Positions 1-7,300 of a stretch of 33,564 nucleotides of DNA are shown here, in pieces (the first letter of the stretch is position 1; each line of letters opens with the position of its first letter). This DNA comes from Chitinophagaceae bacterium. Lineage in GTDB: Bacteria; Bacteroidota; Bacteroidia; Chitinophagales; Chitinophagaceae. The position numbers were made by a program, and so were the translations under genes. The stretch lies in NCBI GenBank assembly GCA_019747705.1, contig JAIEQM010000160.1, positions 1 through 33,564 on the forward strand, read 5' to 3'. The notes under the pieces are model-generated. The model had not been told where the DNA came from. It ran no database searches and worked only from the letters and a program-made list of their open reading frames with translations.

Positions 1-56
1 TAACTCACGACCTTCCCGCTATCAGGCGGGATGCTCTGCCACTGAGCTACAACGGC
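1..56 (-). tRNA. Partial tRNA-like sequence with an abnormal anticodon loop, cut by the window edge
   Basis: Read on the minus strand, this begins with a tRNA-like acceptor strand (GCCGTTG), a TA spacer and a good D arm closed by GCTC/GAGC. The anticodon arm pairs TCCCG with CGGGA around an eight-base loop (CCTGATAG), or CCCGC with GCGGG around a six-base loop. Neither is the standard seven. A GAT triplet sits where an Ile anticodon could be, but no normal tRNA-Ile geometry results. The T arm starts (GTGAG) and then leaves the window. In Bacteroidota a tRNA-Thr(GGT) often occupies this slot before tuf, so this may be a Thr tRNA whose anticodon arm was replaced. It is probably non-functional, but its 3' half cannot be seen. 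Confidence 0.5.
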
Positions 57-113
57 TGGCAGAGTATCATCAGTGAGATGTTCTCACACCTTCTGTATAA
101 AGAACTTTCAATG

Positions 114-186
114 AGCGGGAGACCGGGCTCGAACCGGCCACCTGAAGCTTGGAAGGCTACCGCTCTACCAAATGAGCTACTCCCGC
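114..186 (-). tRNA. tRNA-Gly (anticodon TCC)
   Basis: A complete cloverleaf is seen on the minus strand. The acceptor stem is GCGGGAG/CTCCCGC, the D arm is closed by GCTC/GAGC, the anticodon loop is CTTCCAA with anticodon TCC, and the T arm is GCCGG-TTCGAGC-CCGGT. The discriminator base is T and no CCA is encoded. One T-T mismatch lies in the anticodon stem. It belongs to the minus-strand tRNA cluster that in Bacteroidota normally precedes tuf. Confidence 0.95.
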
Positions 187-263
187 TTGTAACCGGAAGC
201 TGAGCTTCCGGAAAACTTTTACATTTCAAAACCGCAAGTGTTACTTGCGGATACTATCAATTG

Positions 264-346
264 TGGGCAGGAGAGGATTCGAACCTCTGAAGTCGAAAGA
301 CAGCGGATTTACAGTCCGCCCCATTTGGCCGCTCTGGAACCTGCCC
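264..346 (-). tRNA. tRNA-Tyr (anticodon GTA)
   Basis: A class II tRNA on the minus strand, 83 nt long. The acceptor is GGGCAGG/CCTGCCC, the anticodon loop contains GTA flanked as CTGTAAA, a long variable arm follows, and the T arm is AGAGG-TTCGAAT-CCTCT. The long variable arm and the anticodon together identify Tyr. It lies between tRNA-Thr(TGT) and tRNA-Gly(TCC), the usual Bacteroidota order. Confidence 0.96.
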
Positions 347-379
347 CCTTCACAATCCCCAAATGAAGGAACTGTTGAG

Positions 380-452
380 AGCCACTTGTCGGACTCGAAC
401 CAACGACCTGCTGATTACAAATCAGCTGCTCTACCAACTGAGCTAAAGTGGC
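380..452 (-). tRNA. tRNA-Thr (anticodon TGT)
   Basis: A complete cloverleaf on the minus strand. The acceptor is GCCACTT/AAGTGGC, the D arm is GCTC/GAGC, the anticodon stem GCTGA/TCAGC encloses TTTGTAA (anticodon TGT), and the T arm is GTTGG-TTCGAGT-CCGAC with one G-T pair. It is the functional sibling of the degenerate copy just upstream at 475-547, sharing nearly all of the first 26 bases. Confidence 0.96.
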
Positions 453-474
453 ATAAACCTGATTTCAAATATCT

Positions 475-547
475 GCTTACACCCACTCAACCAACGATTT
501 TCCCGGTGTTTCTTGCCGGGATGCTCTGCCAATTGAGCTAAAGTGGC
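475..547 (-). pseudogene. Degenerate tRNA-Thr(TGT) copy with a substituted anticodon arm
   Basis: The first 26 bases on the minus strand match the neighbouring tRNA-Thr(TGT) except at two positions, covering the acceptor 5' strand and D arm. The anticodon arm is then replaced by a GC-rich hairpin, TCCCGG...CCGGGA, with a nine-base loop and no recognisable anticodon position. After it comes a short stretch again like the T arm of tRNA-Thr (TCGTTGGTT), but the 3' T-stem and acceptor strands are lost, so no cloverleaf can close. Its arm shares the outer TCCCG/CGGGA pairs with the tRNA-like sequence at 1-56. I infer a duplicated, decayed tRNA. Confidence 0.7.
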
Positions 548-612
548 TTATTTTTTCATTGCAAAGAACTTAGATTATGTGCACACCAATGCACCCCTAT
601 TTTTTGGGAAGG

Positions 613-620
613 CAAAGGTA
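613..620 (-). promoter_or_regulatory. Candidate -7 box for the tRNA cluster
   Basis: On the minus strand the bases read TACCTTTG, an exact match to the Bacteroidota -7 consensus TAnnTTTG, about 66 bases before the first tRNA-like sequence. No convincing -33 TTTG lies at the right distance, so the assignment rests on one box and on the terminator at 782-813, which isolates the cluster from hpf. Confidence 0.4.
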
Positions 621-772
621 ACGGAAAACATGAAACGGAAAAATTTTTAAAAAGAAAAATCAATGAATTTTATTGCATGTTAAAAAAAGCTGTTGCATAC
701 AAAACCCAGATTAAAAGCCGGGCTGTTATAAATCATGGTTTGATGAAGGGTAACAAATGCTGCTGATGTAAT

Positions 773-813
773 CAAAAAAAAAAGTCCCTCCCCGTATTGC
801 CGGGGAGGGACTT
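773..813 (-). terminator. Rho-independent terminator after hpf
   Basis: A 13-bp perfect stem (AAGTCCCTCCCCG with CGGGGAGGGACTT, 782-813) has a six-base loop. On the minus strand it is followed by an uninterrupted T run (773-783). It starts ten bases after the hpf stop codon and separates the rpsU-xer-hpf transcript from the tRNA cluster. Confidence 0.93.
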
Positions 814-822
814 CATAATTTT

Positions 823-1125
823 TTAAAGCTGGTATTGCTTCTCTTTTTTTCGTTTTAATTGGGTGATAAGTGATTCCAGTGCTTCATCAAATGATTGCTC
901 AAATGATTTGGAAGTTTGTTTTACAAATAACTGCTGGCGGGGTACGTGTACTTTAATTTCTGCAACCTTGTCTTTAATGTTGTGAACTACATTGTCCAAC
1001 TTCAGGTACACATCAACTTTCATAATCCTGTCATGAAAGCCGAAAAGTTTCTGTACTCGTTGTCTTACGTACTCAATCAGTTTTGCATCTGCGTCAAAAC
1101 GTACAGTTTGGATGTTTACAGTCAT
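823..1125 (-). CDS. hpf: Ribosome hibernation promoting factor (HPF/RaiA, short form)
   Basis: The product is about 100 residues beginning MTVNIQTVRFDADAK, the usual start of short HPF/RaiA proteins in Bacteroidota. Members bind the small ribosomal subunit in stationary phase and help store inactive ribosomes. The middle (VDVYLKLDN, KVAEIKVHVP) and the basic end (LKRKKEKQYQL) fit the beta-alpha-beta-beta-beta-alpha fold. I chose the ATG at 1125 over in-frame starts at 1134 and 1182, because the extra residues in the longest form look like translated leader and family members start at MTV. It is downstream of the recombinase gene, 177 bases away, and possible -7 boxes at 1236-1243 and 1292-1299 could give it its own transcript. 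A strong terminator follows. Confidence 0.9.
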   Translation of the reverse strand: MTVNIQTVRFDADAKLIEYVRQRVQKLFGFHDRIMKVDVYLKLDNVVHNIKDKVAEIKVHVPRQQLFVKQTSKSFEQSFDEALESLITQLKRKKEKQYQL

Positions 1126-1302
1126 AGCAAACATTTTTTTTAAAAGTGAAAAAATATGTGAAAGAACCGGAATAAAACGCACAGGTTGGTTTGAATTTTA
1201 TTCCTGCTTCAAATTACGCAACAAGCATCGCTTTACAAAATTATTTTCAATGATTCTGTAAACTTTTAACCTGATTTTAGGCACACAAAAACAAAAATAT
1301 GT

Positions 1303-2205
1303 TCAGGCTTTGGGATGTGCTTTTTTGTGAATACCCTTCAGCTTTTCAATAGTGTTATGCGTGTAGATTTGGGTGGCTGCCAGGCTGCTGTGACCCAGCA
1401 GTTCCTTCACGGCATTCAAATCAGCGCCATTATTCATCAGATGCGTGGCAAAACTATGACGGAGAACATGCGGGCTTTTCTTTTGAGCAGTAGTTATAAG
1501 GGAAAGATAAAATTTTACTTTCGTTTGCACATATCTTGGATGAAGAGGCTTCCCTTTTTCATTCAGCAGCAGGTTGGCCATAGCAGCTCTTCCAAATTTT
1601 TGTGATTTTGCATGCAGATATTCTTCAACCGCCTGCCGGAGTTCATCATTAATGGGTATTAACCGTTCTTTATTTCCTTTTCCAAGAATCTTGAGGTTGT
1701 TTTTAGATAAATCCACCTGGTTTTCTTTCATATTCACCAGTTCGCTCAGGCGCATACCAGTGCTGTAAAAAAGCAGTAACACAAAACGGTTCATCATACC
1801 CTCCCAGTTATCCGGAAACTCAACATACTCAAATAATGTGGCCAGGTTTTTTTCTTCAACAAATGAGGGTAGCCGTTTATTCAGCTTTGGAGAAAGAATG
1901 GTGGTCATTGGTGAAGCATCAAGAACCTGCATTCTTAACTGGTATTTGAAAAAGGATTTTAAAGTGGAAATTCTGCGGCTGATGGTTTTTGCCGTATCCC
2001 CTTTTTCTTTTTGAAAAGCCAGCCAGCTCCTGATAAAGGAAGCAGTTACTTCTTTCAGTGCAGGGTTATCAAAAGTGTTGTTCACATATTGAAAGAAAAG
2101 TTCCAGATCATCCTGGTAAGCACGAATGGTGTGGGGAGAATATCGTTTCTCAAATTTAAGATATTCAAGAAACGGGGAATATTGGATGTTGGTTTCAACC
2201 GGCAT
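1303..2205 (-). CDS. xerC: Tyrosine recombinase (XerC/XerD type)
   Basis: This is a 300-residue integrase-family recombinase of the length usual for XerC/XerD, which resolve chromosome dimers at dif. The N-terminal SAM-like core-binding domain covers roughly residues 7-95 (FLEYLKFEKRYSPHTIRAY). The catalytic domain keeps the full set: R152 (GMRLSEL), K176 (GKGNKE), H246 and R249 (HVLRHSF), H272 (LLGHSS) and nucleophile Y281 (IYTHNT). It lies between rpsU and hpf, an arrangement common in Bacteroidota. That points to the housekeeping enzyme rather than a mobile-element integrase, and no attachment-site repeats are seen beside it. Whether it is functionally XerC or XerD cannot be decided from sequence reading alone. 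Confidence 0.88.
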   Translation of the reverse strand: MPVETNIQYSPFLEYLKFEKRYSPHTIRAYQDDLELFFQYVNNTFDNPALKEVTASFIRSWLAFQKEKGDTAKTISRRISTLKSFFKYQLRMQVLDASPMTTILSPKLNKRLPSFVEEKNLATLFEYVEFPDNWEGMMNRFVLLLFYSTGMRLSELVNMKENQVDLSKNNLKILGKGNKERLIPINDELRQAVEEYLHAKSQKFGRAAMANLLLNEKGKPLHPRYVQTKVKFYLSLITTAQKKSPHVLRHSFATHLMNNGADLNAVKELLGHSSLAATQIYTHNTIEKLKGIHKKAHPKA

Positions 2206-2269
2206 ATAATACAGATAGCCGTAAAGTTAGTAAAACTCTGCGGCTATCAGCTATCTGAATGAATTGTAA

Positions 2270-2467
2270 TTATATTTCAATCTTTCCGCTCTGGATCTGC
2301 TGCTTGTAGATCGCTTTGAGCACTACTGTTCTGCGACGAACAGAGGGTTTGGTAAAACTCTGACGCTCACGCAACTGAAGAAGTGTTTTACTTTTTTCAA
2401 ACTTCTTTTTGTACTTTTTCAGAGCCTTATCAATGTTTTCGCAATCTTTAGAATCAATAATTAACAT
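2270..2467 (-). CDS. rpsU: 30S ribosomal protein bS21
   Basis: A 65-residue, very basic protein matching bS21. It begins MLIIDSKDCENIDKALKKYKK and continues with the characteristic RERQSFTKPSVRRR and KAIYKQ segments. bS21 sits near the anti-Shine-Dalgarno region of the small subunit. It is the first gene of the minus-strand rpsU-xer-hpf set, with 64 bases to the recombinase start. A perfect -7 box lies 27 bases upstream. Confidence 0.95.
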   Translation of the reverse strand: MLIIDSKDCENIDKALKKYKKKFEKSKTLLQLRERQSFTKPSVRRRTVVLKAIYKQQIQSGKIEI

Positions 2468-2493
2468 ATATACCCCCTTAATAATTTGAGGCG

Positions 2494-2501
2494 CAAATAT
2501 A
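2494..2501 (-). promoter_or_regulatory. -7 promoter box for rpsU
   Basis: The minus strand reads TATATTTG, an exact match to TAnnTTTG, placed 27 bases before the rpsU ATG. No clear -33 TTTG was identified. Confidence 0.5.
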
Positions 2502-2566
2502 AGCAGCTTCCACCAATCAGCAAAACATAAAATACAAGTTTAAATAAAGCGGATTAATTTGCAGCC

Positions 2567-3169
2567 ATGTTTACAGGTATTATAGAAGCCACAGGTACCG
2601 TGCTTTCTGTGGAAGAAAACGGAACTAACAGGGTGTTTTGGATTGCTTCCCCTGTTTCAAATGAATTAAAGCCTGACCAGAGTGTTTCGCATGAAGGGGC
2701 GTGCCTTACTGTTGAAGAGGTGAAAGAAGGAAGACACCGGGTAACGGCTATTAAAGAAACCCTTCTCAAATCCACGCTTGGTGAATGGTTGGCAGGCAGG
2801 CAAATAAATTTAGAACGATGCCTGCTGCTTCCGGCCCGGCTTGATGGCCATATCGTTCAGGGGCATACAGATACAGTTGCCACCTGTTTAAGAGCAGAAG
2901 ATAAAGGCGGAAGCTGGGAATATGATTTTGAGTTTGAGCCGGGGCAGAACTACGAAAGCCTTATTGTTGAAAAAGGTTCCGTTTCATTAAATGGAACAAG
3001 TCTTACCATATTTAAGGTTTACAGGAACCGGTTCACTGTAGCCATAATACCTTATACGTATCAAAATACTTCTATTAACCAGGTGCAAGCAGGTTCAAAA
3101 GTCAATATTGAATTTGATATTATCGGGAAGTACATACTCCGCTACCAACAAGTACTTAAATTTTCGTAA
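2567..3169 (+). CDS. ribE: Riboflavin synthase alpha chain
   Basis: The 200-residue protein shows both lumazine-binding repeats of riboflavin synthase, which joins two molecules of 6,7-dimethyl-8-ribityllumazine into riboflavin. Repeat 1 begins at the canonical N-terminal MFTGIIE and includes SVSHEGACLT. Repeat 2 begins near LDGHIVQGHTDT and includes GSVSLNGTSLT. Length and motif order are normal. It is divergent from rpsU across 99 bases and 103 bases ahead of the glycosyltransferase gene, so co-transcription with the latter is possible. The symbol ribE is used; some genomes call the same gene ribC. Confidence 0.93.
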   Translation: MFTGIIEATGTVLSVEENGTNRVFWIASPVSNELKPDQSVSHEGACLTVEEVKEGRHRVTAIKETLLKSTLGEWLAGRQINLERCLLLPARLDGHIVQGHTDTVATCLRAEDKGGSWEYDFEFEPGQNYESLIVEKGSVSLNGTSLTIFKVYRNRFTVAIIPYTYQNTSINQVQAGSKVNIEFDIIGKYILRYQQVLKFS

Positions 3170-3272
3170 AAATACGCAGGGTAAAATCGGCTATATACAC
3201 CATTTTCTTTTAGATGCATCCTGCCTATCTTGCACTCAGGATAAAAGGATCAGCTACCCTAAAGAAAACAAA

Positions 3273-4217
3273 ATGGCAGAAATTTCAATTATAGTACCCG
3301 TTTATAATGAGGTTGAACATATTCTCCCTCTTTATTACGAGTTAAAAAAACATCTTCCGCAGGATTTTGAATTGCTGTGGGTGGATGATGGCAGTACTGA
3401 TGATTCGCTTGCCGAAATTGAACAGTTAAGTATGAGGGATGCCCGTATTAAGTGCATTATACTTACAAGAAATTTTGGGCAAAAAAGCGCTGTATCAGCG
3501 GGCTTTGACTTTGCAAACGGGAATACAATTGTTGTAATGGATGGTGATTTAAAACATCCCCCTTCTACTATACCTGCAATGCTGGAAAAAATTTCAGCAG
3601 GCTACGAAATTGTAAATGCCATCAACACAAAGCATGCAAAAACCTTTCGTTTACAAAGGATGATTATGGATGGGTATTACTCCTTTTTAAACCGCATCAA
3701 CCCCGGCAGTAATGATAACGATATCACCACTTTTCGTGCCCTTAATCACAAAGTGATTGATGGTATTTACCAGTTAAAGGAAAAGAATCTTTTGATTGAC
3801 AGCTTTTTTTCATGGGCCGGTTATAAAACCTGTTCTGTTGACTATGTGTGTGTTAAATGTAAACAGAAGAAAAAAAAATATTCCCGTGAAAACTTATGGT
3901 ACGAAACCGTTAAAACCATCAATTCATTAAAGCCTTCAGCTAACAAAGTAATTTTTGTTTCAGGTTTTGTAACATTACTTGCAGCAGTTGCCGGGCTTTA
4001 CCAAACATTAATGAGAATTAATTCAAATATGGTTACTGGTAATTCCGCAGTTATTATTCTTTTGGTATTATTTGCCGGCAGTATTGCATTGCTTCTTGGC
4101 AGCAAAAGGCAAAAAGGTAAAAAAACAAATAGCCGTGAAAAAAGAACCCCCCAATATTTAATAAAAGACATTATTGAGCAGGATGAAAGAAGTGCTTATC
4201 AATTTTCAACAGGATGA
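3273..4217 (+). CDS. Family 2 glycosyltransferase, GtrB/ArnC-like, with two C-terminal membrane helices
   Basis: Start chosen at MAEISIIVPVYNE (314 residues), because the GT-A fold begins there and residues before it look like translated leader. Visible motifs are the N-terminal nucleotide-sugar site (WVDDGSTDDS, residues 37-45), TRNFGQKSAVSAGFD, and the metal-binding D90-G-D92 in MDGDLKHPP. TTFRALNHKVIDG matches the acceptor-side motif of polyprenyl-phosphate glycosyltransferases. Two hydrophobic segments (about 226-247 and 257-276) anchor the C terminus, followed by a basic tail. Relatives such as GtrB and ArnC load a sugar onto undecaprenyl phosphate at the inner membrane. The sugar here is unknown. 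A partner flippase is not visible nearby. Confidence 0.82.
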   Translation: MAEISIIVPVYNEVEHILPLYYELKKHLPQDFELLWVDDGSTDDSLAEIEQLSMRDARIKCIILTRNFGQKSAVSAGFDFANGNTIVVMDGDLKHPPSTIPAMLEKISAGYEIVNAINTKHAKTFRLQRMIMDGYYSFLNRINPGSNDNDITTFRALNHKVIDGIYQLKEKNLLIDSFFSWAGYKTCSVDYVCVKCKQKKKKYSRENLWYETVKTINSLKPSANKVIFVSGFVTLLAAVAGLYQTLMRINSNMVTGNSAVIILLVLFAGSIALLLGSKRQKGKKTNSREKRTPQYLIKDIIEQDERSAYQFSTG

Positions 4218-4258
4218 AACAGATAACCTCGTTTTCCAATACAAAATTCAACTGCTGA

Positions 4259-4371
4259 AAGAGGCTGTCTCAAAAGTAAAATGAAGGCTTTGAGAATCGC
4301 ATAAACGAAAACTTTCTCCATCACCTTACCGAATAAAAAGAGGCTGTCTCAGACTTTTGAGACAGCCTCTT
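4259..4371. mobile_element. 113-bp MITE-like element with 19-bp terminal inverted repeats
   Basis: The left end AAGAGGCTGTCTCAAAAGT (4259-4277) is exactly inverted at the right end, ACTTTTGAGACAGCCTCTT (4353-4371). A third partial copy, AGAGGCTGTCTCA, lies inside at 4339-4351 and pairs with the right end. There is no coding capacity between them. Ends of this kind resemble insertion-sequence termini found in Bacteroidota, so this may be a remnant or a non-autonomous derivative. No clear target duplication flanks it. It fills most of the gap between two convergent genes. Confidence 0.6.
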
Positions 4372-4375
4372 ATAC
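4336..4375. terminator. Bidirectional terminator hairpin between convergent genes
   Basis: A perfect 13-bp stem (AGAGGCTGTCTCA at 4339-4351 with TGAGACAGCCTCT at 4358-4370) has a six-base loop. An A run precedes it and a T-rich stretch follows. It lies past the plus-strand glycosyltransferase gene and the minus-strand PorU-like gene, so it could end both transcripts. The hairpin is built from the right end of the MITE-like element. Confidence 0.7.
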
Positions 4376-4389
4376 TTTATTTTTATCTC

Positions 4390-7300
4390 TTATCGCATTA
4401 AATACATCTTGCCATAACCATTATTGAAGAACTGATCGGTTCTGTCGCCCGTAGCTTTATAACGATCCAGTGAATTACCGTTGAGGTTGGTTAATACCCT
4501 GTACAGGTAGATACCATTTGCAAGTTTATTTCCAAACTGATCCGTACCATCCCATTTGAATTCAGTGATGTTCCTGCCGATACGGATAGGGCCGAGTTCA
4601 TCTTTTGTGATTTCCCGTACTACTTTACCCGTAACTGTAAGAATTTGTATTCTTATATTTTGCGGTACTTCTGAGCCGGTTAATGTAAATACAAATGCTG
4701 TGGATGTTGTAAACGGATTAGGATAATTGAGCATGTTTGAAATCATCGGCTTGTTGATTACCTGGAAGTTGACCGTATATTCCAGTTCACCTGCTTTATT
4801 ACCGCTCCTGTCAGTGCCCGAAACATATAAATCATAATACCCATCCTGCATGAGTTTGGGATAAAGATCAACTGTGGCAGTATTGTCACCATTATTAAGG
4901 TTTGAAGGTGTAAACCTTGCAGAGTCGCTACTTAGTTTATATTCCTTTATAGTTCCCCCAGGGAATTTTACGTTTACTTTCACGCCTGATGTATCATTCA
5001 GGGCAAGGAACCTGCTGTCATCTTTCAGCTTAATAACAATATGTGGTTTTGATGATACAATATCCCCATTAAGAATATGCGTTCCGTCAAAGGTTACATC
5101 CATCCAGGGGTTATAAGTATCACTTTTCACATAAAAATCTTTATAGATAAAGTTATTAAACAGAAGCTGCTCAGGCTGATCCGGAGCTGAAACATCAGGG
5201 TTGACTATAAAATACAAGAGATTTTGCCCCTGCAAATCTTTAGTGTCAATTCTGTATGATATTACAACTGAGTCGCCCGAAACCAATGGGCGCTTTTTGG
5301 GTAATGTAATATTTCTTGGAACACCGTTCCTGTCAGTGATAATCATTTTAAGTTTCAGGCTGTCAAATACAACATCACTTGTATTGCGGAAGGCAACTGA
5401 AAAGTCAATTGGTTCTCCCAGCTCTACTGTATCCTTCATGCTATATCTCAAATTGGGAGCAATGGCCCCTTCCGGAAAAGGAGCGCCTGTTAACCGCCAA
5501 AACTGCAACTGGAAAGGCGTTAAGCTTACAGGATCTGCGTTGTACATTTTCAGTTTCAAATAAGGATATTCAGTTGAGTTGATAAATGACAATGAAGTAT
5601 CTTTTGCATTTCTTATAGTAGCTAATTTTGTTTCAGTACCGGCATTTGTTTTGCCGTAAATCTCAAAATAAGCAGTATCGCTGGATGCCTGGCCCCCGGG
5701 AAATACGCCGTCCCACGAAAAATTTTTCCATTCTTTAGCCGGACCCATCCATGGCGACTCAACTGCACCATTAAAGAGTTTTGCAGGGACATCTACCACC
5801 ACATCAATATAATCATTTTCTTTTTCACCAATAAACTGACGTACGAATTGAGGGTTGCCCTTTTCATACACAAAAGCAAACGGGAGGTTTTTGGTGAATT
5901 TGTTAATATCAGTTAATCCATTTTTGATAAATGTGTGATAGATGCTTTTACCAGAACCGTAAACCAAGGTATCATTTTGCCATTGCTGGATAAATGCTGA
6001 GTTGGGCCCTACAAATCCTGCACCCTCACCTGTACCCTGGTTAAGAATTGCAACAACCGAACCGTCCGGAATAGAATCTTCAAGGAAAGCACGTGCCCTG
6101 TTTCTGTGATCCTGATTTTCCATAAAGAATTCAAAGTAATTCCTGTCATACCCAAGACAGTTAGAAGGTAAACTTCCGCTGCTGCCGTTGCCTCCGATCG
6201 TTTTATTAGTTACTACCTTTAAGGTTTTAGGCCGGAAAACATATATAGAGAACACATTAAAATAACATCTCCAGTTACCGACAATCTGCAAATCCAAAAA
6301 CAAGTAATTAGTGGTAAAACCAAAGTGAGGAAACAGGCCTGTTTTAATCGCCATCTTCCGGTTAACAGTGCGATAGTCGAATGCACGGCTTATACTGTCG
6401 ATGTAAATATCACTGTATTTATTATTTAGAAATTGAAAATAATGGGATTGATTATATCCTGTATCAGCAGCATTTCTGTAGATAAAACTGCTGCCGTTCC
6501 AGATAACAGGCGAAGCAGCATCCGGTTTCATTCCCGCCCTCCAGTAATAAACCGTATTATTTGAAAAGTTGACACCTGCAGGTTTAAAGCCAATAGAGCC
6601 GCCTACTGTGTTTACAGAATCAGCTTTCTTAAAGTTTGAATTGAATTGCTGAGTAGTATCAAGTTCAAAGTAATATTTCCTTAAGCTCCCGAGTGGGTTG
6701 GCGCTGGAAGCAAAATAAGTGATATTCTGCCTGTTTACGATGCTTAAGTTGTAAGGGAATGCTGGTCTTATTTCATCTTCAAAAATGAAAAATTCTTTTG
6801 TTACAGTATTATTGGTTTCGCATGTCTCATCATTTACATTCTGCGGATCAAGGGTTACAATAATTTTATTGCTCCCTTTATCTGTTAATGCATTAATGGG
6901 CATATCCAAAAGAATAGAGTCAGCATACTTTGGTGCAATAATTTTCCGGTCGTACACAGTTTGCCTGCTGCCATTGGGAAATTCCCTCTTTACTTCCACT
7001 CGCAGTGAATCATTAACAGCTTTTGCTAAATTTGATATTTTGATATTTAACTTAAACCTGTCCTCAGCAATTGATACAAACTCGGGCGAAACTTTTATCG
7101 AAGCTGCATCAATTGCAAAATCAGCTTTGGGGCGGTTGTAGAAAGTTACGGCAGGATCCCCATGCAGAGTAATTTCTTCTGCATGCAGGCGTACATAAGT
7201 ATCATAAATACTATACTGCCTTATCAGCGTATCAATAGTATTTTTCATCATATTCCCCAGCGACTCACCATAAACATCGCTGGTAAACTGGTTATAAAAT

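Noticed and set aside
1..56. A functional tRNA-Ile(GAT)
   Set aside because: The GAT triplet is present, but the loop has six or eight bases whichever stem is used, and the slot is normally a Thr tRNA.
245..541. Plus-strand open frame of 98 residues over the tRNA cluster
   Set aside because: It lies antisense across tRNA-Tyr, tRNA-Thr and the degenerate tRNA, and its protein matches nothing.
1303..2205. Recombinase gene next to tRNAs as a sign of an integrated element
   Set aside because: The rpsU-recombinase-hpf-tRNA order is the normal Bacteroidota arrangement, and no attachment repeats or cargo genes flank it.
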